NCBI GenBank assembly: GCA_036394995.1
Contig: DASWED010000098.1
Location: 1 to 15,385, forward strand
Origin: DASWED01 sp036394995
GTDB lineage: Bacteria > Actinomycetota > UBA4738 > JACQTL01
Direction: 5' to 3'
DNA length: 15,385 bases
Shown here: one piece after another, positions 4,452 through 12,624 of the stretch
Layout of the letters: each line of letters starts with the position of its first letter
How positions within the stretch are numbered: the first letter of the stretch is position 1
The notes under the pieces: generated by a model
The model's input: only the letters and a program-made list of their open reading frames with translations
Databases searched by the model: none
Told to the model about the DNA's origin: nothing
Position numbers and translations under genes: made by a program

Positions 4452-7154
4452 GTGGGCACCGACGCGACCGTCGCGGCGGCCACGGGCATGGCGAACGGCG
4501 CGGCCGATTCGCCATCCGGCACCCCGGAGCGCCGCCCCCGGCTGTTCCTCCTGGACGGGCACAGCCTGTCCTACCGTGCCTTCTTCGCGCTCCCCGCGAC
4601 GCTGGCCACCTCCACCGGCCAGATCACCAACGCCGTCTACGGGTTCACCTCGATGCTCATCAAGCTGCTCACCGAGGAGCGACCGGACCGCATCGCGGTG
4701 GCGTTCGACCTGGGGACCCCGAAGGCCCGGCTGGAGCGCTACGCCGAGTACAAGGCGGGACGGCGGGAGACCCCCGACGAGTTCCGCCAGCAGCTCGGGC
4801 TGATCCTCGAGGTGGTGGAGACCCTCCAGATCCCGCTGGTCAGCCACCCGGAGCAGGAGGCCGACGACCTCATCGCCACCCTGGCCCTCCAGGCGGTGGA
4901 GGAGGGGATGGACGTGGTGATCGTCACGGCCGACCGCGACTTCTTCCAGGTGGTCCGGCCGGGGATCACCGTGATGTTCAACCGCCGGGGCATCTCCGAC
5001 ATCGTCCGGTACGACGTGGAGGCGGTCACCGAGCGGTTCGGCCTGCCCCCGGAGAAGTACCTCGACTACGTGGCCCTGAAGGGCGATACCTCCGACAACA
5101 TCCCCGGCGTGCCGGGGGTGGGGGAGAAGACCGCGTCCACGCTGATCCAGACGTACGGCTCGGTGGAGGAGCTCCTGCGGCACACCGAGGAGCTGAAGGG
5201 CCGGATCCGGGCGAACATCGAGGCCGCCGGCGAGCAGCTCCTGCTGAACAAGGACCTCGCGCGCCTCGACACCGGGATCGAGCTCGACGTCGACCCTGCC
5301 GGGTGTGAGATGGGGGAGTGGGACGAGGACGCCGTGAGGCGGCTGTTCACCTCGCTCGAGTTCCGGACCCTCCTCGAGCGGCTGGAGGACGTCCGCAAGG
5401 GTGCCGCCGCGGCCGCGTTCGACACGGAACTGGACCTGTCGGAGTCGACGGGCACCGAGCTGGGCAGGCTGGCCGGGACCGGGCCGGTGGCGATCCGCAT
5501 CCACGCCGAGGCCGAGGGCCTGGACGGGGTGGCCGCGTCCACCGGCGGGGGGAAGGCGGTGTATGCGGCGTTCCCGTCGCCCCAGGCCGACCGGGTGCTC
5601 GCCGAGCCCGGCGTCGCGAAGTGGGTCCACGACGCGAAGGAGCTTCGTGCGGCCGTGGTCCGTTCGGGTCGAGAGGTGAACGGGATCGCGTTCGACACGA
5701 TGCTGGCCGGCTACCTCCTGGATCCGGCCGAAGCCACCTACGAGCTCGAGGCCCTGTGCCGGAACTACCTCGGGGCGGACGTCCTGGCCGGGGTGGAGGA
5801 GGAGGACGGCGGGCAGCTGTTCGGGACCCCGTGGAGGCCGGTGGCGGCCGAGGCCGCGGCGGTCGCGCTGCTGGCCCCCGTCATGGAGCGCCGCATCGAA
5901 CGCGCCGGGTTGCAGTACCTGCTGGACGAGGTGGAGCTGCCGCTGGCCGCCGTGCTGGCGGGGATGCAGGCCCGCGGCGTGGCCCTCGACGTGTCCTACC
6001 TGGAGGACATGTCCGCGAACGTCACGTCACGGATGCTCGCGCTGCAGAAGGAGATCTACGACCGGGCCGGTCACGAGTTCAACCTCAACTCGCCGCCCCA
6101 GCTCCGAGAGATCCTGTACGGGGAGCTCGGGCTCTCGCCGGGCAAGAAGACGCCGAAGGGCCAGCTGTCCACGGACGCGAGCGTCCTGGAGAAGCTTCGG
6201 GACCAGCACCCCATCGTCGACGCGCTCCTGCAATGGCGGGAGCTCGACAAGCTCAACTCGACGTACCTGGTGGCGCTGCCCCGGCTGGTGAACCCCGCCA
6301 CCGGCCGCGTCCACACCACGTTCAACCAGGCCGTGGCGGCCACGGGGCGGCTGTCCTCGACGAACCCGAACCTGCAGAACATCCCGGTCCGGGGCGAGGA
6401 GGGCCGGCGGATCCGGCGGGCGTTCGTGCCGGGGGACGCCGAGCGGCAGGTCCTGCTGGTGGCGGACTACTCACAGATCGAGCTCCGGATCATGGCCCAC
6501 CTGTCCGGCGACGAGGGCCTGGCCGAGGCGTTCGCGTCTGACAAGGACATCCACACCGCGACCTCCGCCCGGGTGTTCGGGCTGCCGGAGGACCAGGTGG
6601 ACTCCTCGATCCGGTCGCGGGCCAAGATGATCAACTACGGGCTGGCCTACGGGATGAATGCGTTCGGGCTGGCCTCGCGACTGGGGATCGCGCCCGACGA
6701 GGCCCAGGAGTTCATCGACGCGTACTTTGCCGGGTTCCCCAAGATCCGGGAGTTCCTGGACCGGCAGGTCGGACGCGCGGCCGCCGAGGGGTTCACAGAG
6801 ACGCTGCTCGGGCGGCGCCGGTACATCCCGGAGCTCCAGGCGGCGAACCCCCGTGTTCGCGACCTGGGGCGGCGGATGGCGTTGAATGCCCCGATCCAGG
6901 GCGGCGCGTCCGACGTGTTCAAGCTGGCCATGATCCGGGTGGACCGGGCCCTCCGGGAGCACGCGGAGCTGGAGTGCCACATGCTCCTCACGGTCCACGA
7001 CGAGCTGGTGTTCGAGGTGGCCACGCACCACGTCGAGGAGGCCGCGGACCTGGTGAAGGCCGAGATGGAGGCCGCCTACGAGCTGAAGGTTCCCCTGCGC
7101 GCCGACCTCGGCTGGGGCGCGAACTGGGCCGAGGCCGCCCCGGCCGGCCACTGA
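4452..7154 (+). CDS. polA: DNA polymerase I
   Basis: DNA polymerase I, about 900 residues, which removes RNA primers and fills gaps in replication and repair. Positions are counted from the ATG at 4488. The N-terminal 5' nuclease domain (about 1-290) has RLFLLDGHSLSYRAFFALP, QEADDLIATL, VIVTADRDFFQVV and the GDTSDNIPGVPGVGEKTA helix-hairpin-helix. The middle exonuclease-like domain has lost the DxE motif (IRIHAEAEG) and the third-motif Asp (AAEAAAVALL), so proofreading is probably absent, as in mycobacterial and Taq Pol I. The polymerase domain has motif A (VADYSQIELRI, Asp660), the O-helix RSRAKMINYGLAYGM with Tyr717 where E. coli has Phe762, and motif C (LTVHDELVFEV, His837-Asp838). I chose GTG 4452 because TACAAT lies eight bases before it; ATG 4488 is the alternative and neither has a Shine-Dalgarno. 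Confidence 0.97.
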   Translation: MGTDATVAAATGMANGAADSPSGTPERRPRLFLLDGHSLSYRAFFALPATLATSTGQITNAVYGFTSMLIKLLTEERPDRIAVAFDLGTPKARLERYAEYKAGRRETPDEFRQQLGLILEVVETLQIPLVSHPEQEADDLIATLALQAVEEGMDVVIVTADRDFFQVVRPGITVMFNRRGISDIVRYDVEAVTERFGLPPEKYLDYVALKGDTSDNIPGVPGVGEKTASTLIQTYGSVEELLRHTEELKGRIRANIEAAGEQLLLNKDLARLDTGIELDVDPAGCEMGEWDEDAVRRLFTSLEFRTLLERLEDVRKGAAAAAFDTELDLSESTGTELGRLAGTGPVAIRIHAEAEGLDGVAASTGGGKAVYAAFPSPQADRVLAEPGVAKWVHDAKELRAAVVRSGREVNGIAFDTMLAGYLLDPAEATYELEALCRNYLGADVLAGVEEEDGGQLFGTPWRPVAAEAAAVALLAPVMERRIERAGLQYLLDEVELPLAAVLAGMQARGVALDVSYLEDMSANVTSRMLALQKEIYDRAGHEFNLNSPPQLREILYGELGLSPGKKTPKGQLSTDASVLEKLRDQHPIVDALLQWRELDKLNSTYLVALPRLVNPATGRVHTTFNQAVAATGRLSSTNPNLQNIPVRGEEGRRIRRAFVPGDAERQVLLVADYSQIELRIMAHLSGDEGLAEAFASDKDIHTATSARVFGLPEDQVDSSIRSRAKMINYGLAYGMNAFGLASRLGIAPDEAQEFIDAYFAGFPKIREFLDRQVGRAAAEGFTETLLGRRRYIPELQAANPRVRDLGRRMALNAPIQGGASDVFKLAMIRVDRALREHAELECHMLLTVHDELVFEVATHHVEEAADLVKAEMEAAYELKVPLRADLGWGANWAEAAPAGH

Positions 7155-7181
7155 ACGTCCGGCCGGGGCCCGGGGTGGCGT

Positions 7182-9500
7182 CTACCCGGGGGGGACCAGC
7201 TGGTAGGACGACAGCGACTGGAACACCAGCTGGATGGCGGCCTCACGATCGGCGGGGCCGTAGGCGATGCCGACGACAACGGCCCCCTCGGCCGGGTCCA
7301 GGCCGATCCCGCCGAGCAGCGCACCGTTGTCGTAGGGGTACCGGAGCTCGGTGGGACGGGTCAGGCCCATGAAGAAGAAGGCCGATGGCTGGCCCGGTTC
7401 GCCGAGCGAGGGGATGAGCTCGGAGGCGAACCCCTTCACCGCGAGGTCGAGGATCGACGTCAGCGGGACCTTGCGGAGCCCCGGCGGGATCTGGGCCCGG
7501 ATCAGGACGACCCCCTCGGAGCCGTCCGGCAGGGTCCAGGCCTGCGTGACCCCCGGCGTCGAGACCGGATTCTGCTGCCAGCCGCCCGGGACGCAGAACG
7601 TGGCGTTGAGACCGGGGTCGGTGACGGTCCGCTGGGGGCCGAACGTCGCGGGGATCTCCTTCGTGGCGGCCAGGTGGCCGTTCACGTACAGCTCGACGCG
7701 ATAGGACCCGTCCACGAGGCAGCGGGGCGGGGAGGCGGTGGGGAGGTACGGCAGGAGCGCGAACAGCCCTCCGTCGTCGCCCCGAGAGAAGGACACCGTG
7801 CCCGACACCTCGGGGAGCACCGTGTACCCCTGGTGGCTGGGGTCGTCGTAGTACGTCTGGGCCACCACCGTGTCCTTCGCCGGGTCGATCTTGGCTGCCT
7901 GGTCCGCGGGGATGGCGATCTGCAGCAGCGACGGCGTGATCACGAGGTCGAGCCCGAGGTCGGACGGATCGGACGAGCCGCCCGCCCCGAACACCTCCTT
8001 CATCACCAGCTCCTTCGCCTCCACCGCTGCCGCCGATTCCTCGGTTCGGTGCTCGGCCAGGACCTCGAGGGCAGAGAGCGCACCCGTGGCCCAGTAGCCG
8101 GCAGTGGACGGCTGGCGAAGCGCGGCCCTGTCGGCGTGCCGATACGTGTCCATCGCCGCGTCGCGGTCGCCCCCGGCCAGCTGGATCACCGCGAGGTTGT
8201 ACAACCACAGTGGCCGTTCGGCGTCGATCGCGAGGACCCGCTTCGTGTAGTCCAGAGCCTGGTCCAGCAGTTCCGGACGGTCCTCGAGCATGGCCTCCTG
8301 GAACGACAGCGCGCCGACGTTGCCGACCGCCAGCGCGTCGTCGAGCCCGAGGTCCACGGCCCGCTTGAGGTCCTCGATCGAGCTCCGGAGGCCCTCCGGG
8401 GACGTCACGGTCCCCAGCCCGTACGTCGGCGAGTCGGCGAAGTACGTGGCCTGGCCGCGGTTCAGGTAGGCCCGGGCGAAGTCGGGCCGCTCCTCGATCG
8501 CCTTCGAGAGCTCGTCCTCCGCCTCCCGGTACCCCGACGTGTCGTAGGCGTCGAACGCGCTGGAGAGCGCGACCGTGCCGGTGGCGAACGCGGCGGCCGC
8601 CTCCTCCGACGGAGCCTGCGGACGCGACGTGGACGACAGCGCGGCCCACACCAGCCCCACCGCGACGAACACGATCCCGCCGCGGACGAACCATCGTCCG
8701 AGGGAGGCGGGCAGCGCCATGGAGAACCCCAGGAGGTACAGCGCTACCGCGAACAGCGTCAGCACCGCCGTGTAGGTCGCCGCGCGCGAGGACCATCCCG
8801 AGCTCTCCTGGTTCGCGGCGTCCTCGAGGGCGCGAAGTCGGATGGGATCGCGCGACGTCTCGTTCACGAACCGGGTCGGGAAGGACGGGTCCTGCTCCTG
8901 CGACAGGCGGCCCTGGATGGGGATCCCGGTGAAGTCGTGGCTCACGGTGTCCGCCATCTCCGAGAACCGGTCCGAGAGCTTGTGGAGGCGGGCGCCCTCC
9001 AGCCGGTCCTCGGTGGTGATCTTCGTCCCGAACACCTGGGCCTGGAGGGTGGCCTCGTTGGCCTGGGCCAGGGCCAGGGCGGCGCGGGACACCAGGGAGA
9101 CCTGGACGTCGGCCCACTGGTCGGCGCGGGCCTGCCGCGCGGTGGCCACCACCGCGTCTCGCTGGGCGACCGCCGCCGCCTGGTCCGACCGGCCCGAGGA
9201 CCACACCTGGAGATATCCGACCACTGCCGCCGCCAGGGTGGCCGCGACGATGAGGATGGCCACGATGGCCTCGGACCGGGAGGTGGTCTCCTCGTCCTCG
9301 ACCTCCGCCGCGGCCTCGGTGGGGGTGAGCTCGTCGCCGAAGATCTGCTCGTGTTCGTGTTCGTGTTCGTGTTCGCCCTGGTGGTCGTGAAGGTGCTCCC
9401 GCTCGTGGTGGTGTTCGGGCTCGGGGACCTCCGGGCCCGGGACCTCCGGGCCTGGGACCTCCGGGCCCGGGACCTCCGGCTCCTGCGGGCCCCCGGTCAT
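7182..9500 (-). CDS. Three-helix membrane protein with His-rich tail, TPRs and extracellular C-terminus
   Basis: A 772-residue protein I do not recognise as a named family. In order: a Pro/Glu repeat (GPEVP units, residues 7-28); a His-rich stretch with ten His in 30-50, including EHEHEHEHE; TM1 about 78-98; a helical segment rich in Ala, Gln and Arg, probably coiled coil (100-235); TM2 about 242-263; TM3 about 272-289; TPR-like repeats (about 300-470; EAEDELSKAIEERPDFARAY, LDYTKRVLAIDAERPLWLYN); then beta-rich segments including DGSYRVELYVNGHLA and a final CVPGGW-containing domain that may be PsbP/Mog1-like. Arg residues between TM2 and TM3 put the N-terminus inside and the TPR and C-terminal parts outside. 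The ATG at 9500 overlaps the upstream stop (ATGA), so the two genes are coupled. It converges with polA, 27 bases apart. The His tail may bind metal ions; the function is unknown. Confidence 0.83.
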   Translation of the reverse strand: MTGGPQEPEVPGPEVPGPEVPGPEVPEPEHHHEREHLHDHQGEHEHEHEHEQIFGDELTPTEAAAEVEDEETTSRSEAIVAILIVAATLAAAVVGYLQVWSSGRSDQAAAVAQRDAVVATARQARADQWADVQVSLVSRAALALAQANEATLQAQVFGTKITTEDRLEGARLHKLSDRFSEMADTVSHDFTGIPIQGRLSQEQDPSFPTRFVNETSRDPIRLRALEDAANQESSGWSSRAATYTAVLTLFAVALYLLGFSMALPASLGRWFVRGGIVFVAVGLVWAALSSTSRPQAPSEEAAAAFATGTVALSSAFDAYDTSGYREAEDELSKAIEERPDFARAYLNRGQATYFADSPTYGLGTVTSPEGLRSSIEDLKRAVDLGLDDALAVGNVGALSFQEAMLEDRPELLDQALDYTKRVLAIDAERPLWLYNLAVIQLAGGDRDAAMDTYRHADRAALRQPSTAGYWATGALSALEVLAEHRTEESAAAVEAKELVMKEVFGAGGSSDPSDLGLDLVITPSLLQIAIPADQAAKIDPAKDTVVAQTYYDDPSHQGYTVLPEVSGTVSFSRGDDGGLFALLPYLPTASPPRCLVDGSYRVELYVNGHLAATKEIPATFGPQRTVTDPGLNATFCVPGGWQQNPVSTPGVTQAWTLPDGSEGVVLIRAQIPPGLRKVPLTSILDLAVKGFASELIPSLGEPGQPSAFFFMGLTRPTELRYPYDNGALLGGIGLDPAEGAVVVGIAYGPADREAAIQLVFQSLSSYQLVPPG
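9346..9374 (-). repeat. Hexanucleotide repeat encoding the Glu-His run
   Basis: On the + strand CGTGTT is repeated in tandem, encoding alternating Glu-His on the minus strand (residues 43-51 of the large membrane protein). Such a run can change in length by slippage in whole codon pairs without breaking the frame. Confidence 0.7.
9417..9482 (-). repeat. 15-bp tandem repeat encoding GPEVP units
   Basis: About four near-identical 15-bp units (plus strand GGGACCTCCGGGCCC, one with CCT at its end) encode successive Pro-Glu-Val-Pro-Gly units at the N-terminus of the large membrane protein. The unit keeps the frame, so copy number can vary between strains. Confidence 0.75.
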
Positions 9501-10222
9501 CCGGCCACCTGGATGACGGCGAACAGCACGGCCGCCACCACCATCGCCACGACCCCGGCTCCGGCGAAGATCCCCCTCGCTCCGCGGCGAGCCACCTGGG
9601 CGAACGTCAGGAACAGCAGGGCCGCAGCGAACAGCACCGCGTCGCCCACCAGGTCCAGGGCCATGGCGTGGGTCGAATTCGCCTCGTCGAACGCCGCGGA
9701 GGGCGTCAGCCCGGTGAGCTCGAGGTCGGCGTCCTCCAGCGCGTCCGCGGCGGCGCCGGGAGCGAACTCCACCACGCCGGTGGCGTCGCCGAACCCGGGC
9801 CGGTTGAACGGCTGGATCAGGGGCCGGATGCCCCGGGCCAGGGCGGCCTCCTTGCGGGCGCGCGTCCGGAAGGTGTTCGCCAGCGCCGCGTCCGTGGGCT
9901 GGACCCGGTCCGCGTCGGCCAGGAGCAGCCGCCACGCCATCACGTGCTGCTGGTAATCCGTGAACAGCCGGAAGTCGCGGGCCACCCCGGCCTCGATGGC
10001 CCCCCGGCGCTGCTGCTGGAGGATCAGCTGCTGGATCCCCCGCTGGGTCTGGTCGGAGGCGTTCGAGGACTCGGCCGAGGCCCTCCACACGACGATCGCA
10101 CCCAGGATCGACACCATCGCGATGAGCACGCCGACCAGGGCCCGGAAGTGGTCGGCCGGCCGTGCGGCCCCGGCCGGGGGCGGCCCGGTGGAGCGTTCGG
10201 CGGTGGCGGTGTCGGCGCTCAT
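9497..10222 (-). CDS. Uncharacterised three-helix membrane protein with extracellular helical domain
   Basis: A 241-residue protein I cannot assign to a family. The N-terminus (1-27) is Ala/Pro-rich and probably cytoplasmic. TM1 is about 28-46. A mostly helical stretch of about 140 residues (48-185; DQTQRGIQQLILQQQRRGAIEAGVARDF and onward) is predicted outside. TM2 (186-210) and TM3 (217-240) are separated by ARRGARG, which fits the inside. The downstream protein repeats this layout: one helix, an extracellular Ala/Gln/Arg-rich segment, then two helices. The two are probably distant paralogues or partners. The stop overlaps the next ATG (ATGA). The ATG at 10222 has no Shine-Dalgarno but lies ten bases after a TAGGTT box with a matching -35. 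The frame is open further upstream without protein-like content. Confidence 0.8.
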   Translation of the reverse strand: MSADTATAERSTGPPPAGAARPADHFRALVGVLIAMVSILGAIVVWRASAESSNASDQTQRGIQQLILQQQRRGAIEAGVARDFRLFTDYQQHVMAWRLLLADADRVQPTDAALANTFRTRARKEAALARGIRPLIQPFNRPGFGDATGVVEFAPGAAADALEDADLELTGLTPSAAFDEANSTHAMALDLVGDAVLFAAALLFLTFAQVARRGARGIFAGAGVVAMVVAAVLFAVIQVAG

Positions 10223-10816
10223 GCGGTCGCTGAACCTATCGGCACCGCTCCCCGAATGGCAAGGTCTGACACGATGGATTCGTGCGAGGGGGACGGCACG
10301 CGCGTCGCGGCAGGCCGCCGACGCTTCTGGTTCGCCCTCGCCGACCACGGAGCCGAGCACCGAGCCGACGCCGAGCGAATCCCCATCTCCCTCCGCAGGG
10401 CCGTCGCCCAGCGCGTCGTCGTCGCCGAGCCTCGAGCCCTCGGGGTCGCCGACGCCGAACCTGCCGCCGGACGCCCCGACCCTGCGCGTGGGGATGTCCG
10501 GGCCGCCTCCGGAGCCCGCCGATCCCACCGACGAGATGGAGATCGACAGGCGACACCAGGTCATCCTGGTGGTCAGCGACGGCCGGGTGGAGTTCGTGTT
10601 CACACGTCGACGGGCACTGGCCGGCCCTACGTCGACCCGGACGGGAAGGACCAGGTCGCGGACACGCCGAACGGCCACTTCACGTTCACCCGGCAGGTCG
10701 ACGGGTGGCGCGACGGCGACCTCGGCCTCATGTGGCGGCCCAAGTACTTCCATCCAACGGGCGTGCCGGTCTGGGTGTACGGGGAGGCCTTCGGCACGAC
10801 CGGAGCCGAGCAGTAG
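10221..10816 (+). pseudogene. Frameshifted, truncated L,D-transpeptidase (YkuD-like)
   Basis: A remnant of a cell-wall L,D-transpeptidase, an enzyme that forms 3-3 peptidoglycan cross-links outside the membrane. The first frame encodes a Ser/Pro/Thr-rich linker (SGSPSPTTEPSTEPTPSES and onward), then MEIDRRHQVILVVSDGRVEF, the usual first strands of the YkuD domain. At about 10601 the frame breaks: the continuation VHTSTGTGRPYVDPDGK, then TPNGHFTF and LMWRPKYFHPTGVPVWVYG, lies in another frame. One extra C after 10601 would restore VFHTSTGTG. The second frame stops at 10816 before any HG...SHGC-R catalytic motif, and no frame downstream contains it. No signal peptide is seen either. The start given is the only in-frame ATG and is uncertain. 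It could be a decayed gene or partly a sequencing error, but a single indel does not explain the missing catalytic end. Confidence 0.65.
10233..10262 (-). promoter_or_regulatory. Promoter of the two-gene membrane protein operon
   Basis: Minus-strand TTGCCA (10262-10257), an 18-bp spacer and TAGGTT (10238-10233), followed by the ATG at 10222. The expected start point leaves a leader of only a few bases, so the mRNA is nearly leaderless. It lies inside the presumed 5' end of the divergent broken L,D-transpeptidase gene. Confidence 0.52.
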
Positions 10817-10845
10817 TCCGGCTTCCCTCCTCGTCCATTCCCTTC

Positions 10846-10876
10846 GGACCGGAGCGCCATCTACCGGGTCGGGACC
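10846..10876. repeat. Second copy of the promoter-region element near 1309
   Basis: This segment closely matches 1309-1343, sharing GGACCGGAGCG, then ATCTACC after two variable bases, then GGGTCGGG, with a two-base length difference. The first copy covers the -10 and start of the candidate structured RNA on the minus strand. This copy sits directly upstream of the rpsA -35. No -35 is seen for it on the minus strand. Confidence 0.5.
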
Positions 10877-10877
10877 A

Positions 10878-10907
10878 TTGACGCCATTTCTCGCGCGCGG
10901 CTACCAT
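10878..10907 (+). promoter_or_regulatory. rpsA promoter
   Basis: TTGACG (10878-10883), an 18-bp spacer and TACCAT (10902-10907) give a sigma-70-type promoter. Transcription would begin near 10914, leaving a leader of about 22 bases to GTG 10936 or about 97 bases to the Shine-Dalgarno-preceded ATC at 11011. Confidence 0.5.
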
Positions 10908-10935
10908 TCACGATGGCCGCAAGGCTCGTCCCCGC

Positions 10936-12420
10936 GTGCCGCTCCCACGCTTCTTCGGGACCGGGTGCGACCGTGGGGCGAATCTTTCGGCCGGAAAGGG
11001 GCTGGTACACATCGAGAGCACGGGAACGCAGGCCACGACCACGGAGCGTGACTACACGCCCGAGGAGCTCGTGGCCGCCATCGAGGAGAGCCTGAAGGAC
11101 TTCAAGGACGGCGACATCCTCACCGGAACCATCGTGAAGGTGGATCGAGACGAGGTTCTCGTCGACATCGGCTACAAGTCGGAAGGGGTCATCCCCTCCA
11201 AGGAGCTGTCGATCCGCCACGACGTCGACCCCGCGGACGTGGCGACCGTCGGTGACGTGATCGAGGCCCTCGTCCTGCAGAAGGAGGACAAGGAAGGCCG
11301 CCTCATCCTGTCCAAGAAGCGCGCCCAGTACGAACGGGCGTGGGGCCGGATCGAGGAGATCATGCAGGGCGGCGGGACCATCCGCGGCCCGGTGATCGAG
11401 GTCGTGAAGGGCGGGCTCATCGTCGACATCGGTCTGCGCGGGTTCCTGCCGGCCTCCCTGGTGGACCTCCGCCGGGTCCGCGACCTCCACCCCTACGTGG
11501 GCCAGGAGATCGAGGCCAAGATCATCGAGCTCGACAGAAACCGGAACAACGTGGTCCTGTCGCGGCGCGCGTTCCTGGAGGAGTCCCAGTCCGAGGGCCG
11601 CAAGAAGTTCCTGGAGTCCCTCCAGAAGGGCGAACGCCGCAAGGGCACGGTCTCCTCGATCGTGAACTTCGGCGCGTTCGTGGACCTGGGCGGCGTGGAC
11701 GGCCTGGTGCACGTGTCCGAGCTCTCGTGGAAGCACGTCGACCATCCGTCCGAGGTCGTCGCCGTGGGCCAGGAGGTCGAGGTCGAGGTGCTCGACGTCG
11801 ACCTCGAGCGCGAGCGCGTCTCGCTCTCGCTGAAGGCCACGCAGGAGGACCCCTGGAAGGAGTTCGAACGGAAGTACCGGGCCGGCGAGGTCATCACCGG
11901 GCAGGTCACGAAGATCGTGCCGTTCGGCGCGTTCGTCCGGGTGGCCCAGGGCATCGAGGGGCTCGTGCACATCTCCGAGTTGTCCACGGCGCACGTCGAG
12001 TCGCCGGAGCAGGTGGTGAACGTCGGCGACACGGTCCGCGTGAAGGTCATCGACGTGGACGTGCCGCGCCGGCGGATCTCGCTCTCGATGCGGCAGGTCG
12101 GCGACCTCGGCGAGATGGAGCTCGAACCCGAGATCGAGGCCGAGCCCACCGCCATGCAGGACCTGGTGGAGGACATCGTCCCCGAGGTCTCCGCGGAGAC
12201 CGCCGAGGTGCTCGCCGATGCCGAGGCCCGGGCCGACGAGGCCCAGCCCGAGGTGCTCGAGGCCACCGTCGAACCGGAACCCGCGGCCCCCGAGGAGGCC
12301 GCCCTCCACGTCGAGCCGGAAGCGGCCGAACCCGAGGTTGCCGAGCCCGCCGAGGAGGAAGAGGAGATCTCCCTCGAGGCCATCCTCCGCGACCTCAAGC
12401 GCCGCGAAGGCCGCGAGTAG
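10936..12420 (+). CDS. rpsA: 30S ribosomal protein S1
   Basis: Ribosomal protein S1, which binds mRNA on the 30S subunit. It has four S1 domains, as in other actinobacteria (six in E. coli): about 60-127 (GDILTGTIVKVDRDEVLVDI), 146-212 (EVVKGGLIVDIGLRGFLPAS), 232-301 (SIVNFGAFVDLGGVDGLVHV) and 317-386 (KIVPFGAFVRVAQGIEGLVH). The tail of about 105 residues is strongly acidic and ends ISLEAILRDLKRREGRE. GTG 10936 is the only conventional in-frame start near the gene, but it gives an N-terminus about 20 residues longer than mycobacterial S1 and has only a weak AAGG upstream. A much better Shine-Dalgarno, GGAAAGGGG (10993-11001), lies nine bases before ATC 11011, which would give the expected length. 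The start is thus unsettled. coaE, next to rpsA in mycobacteria, does not follow. Confidence 0.96.
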   Translation: MPLPRFFGTGCDRGANLSAGKGLVHIESTGTQATTTERDYTPEELVAAIEESLKDFKDGDILTGTIVKVDRDEVLVDIGYKSEGVIPSKELSIRHDVDPADVATVGDVIEALVLQKEDKEGRLILSKKRAQYERAWGRIEEIMQGGGTIRGPVIEVVKGGLIVDIGLRGFLPASLVDLRRVRDLHPYVGQEIEAKIIELDRNRNNVVLSRRAFLEESQSEGRKKFLESLQKGERRKGTVSSIVNFGAFVDLGGVDGLVHVSELSWKHVDHPSEVVAVGQEVEVEVLDVDLERERVSLSLKATQEDPWKEFERKYRAGEVITGQVTKIVPFGAFVRVAQGIEGLVHISELSTAHVESPEQVVNVGDTVRVKVIDVDVPRRRISLSMRQVGDLGEMELEPEIEAEPTAMQDLVEDIVPEVSAETAEVLADAEARADEAQPEVLEATVEPEPAAPEEAALHVEPEAAEPEVAEPAEEEEEISLEAILRDLKRREGRE

Positions 12421-12624
12421 TCCTCAGGTCCGCTCCACAGCCGGAACCCGTGATTCCGCGTGTGCCGCGATCCCCGGTGGTTGCGGTGGTTCGGCCGAGG
12501 CGGCTTTCACCCGGCCACCACGCTCACGGAGCACCCGCGCATGCCGCGATCCGGGTGACACGTCCGTCGTCTGTGCGCCGGTTCGCTCTTTGGAGGCCCT
12601 CGCTGGCATCGCGATGCTCAACGC
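12421..12624. other. Gap between rpsA and the orphan gene
   Basis: About 200 bases where the two flanking genes converge. An 11-bp direct repeat TGCCGCGATCC occurs at 12463-12473 and 12542-12552. A GTGGT/ACCAC stem with inner GGCC/GGCC pairing near 12479-12515 could end transcripts, but it has no T-run. No convincing gene or RNA is seen. Confidence 0.35.

Noticed and set aside
7155..7181. Bidirectional terminator between polA and the membrane protein gene
   Set aside because: There are CCCGGG palindromes but no T-run on either strand, so hairpins here are expected from GC content alone.
9501..10088. Large membrane protein extended to 10088
   Set aside because: This stretch is the coding region of the upstream gene in another frame; ATG 9500 overlaps its stop.
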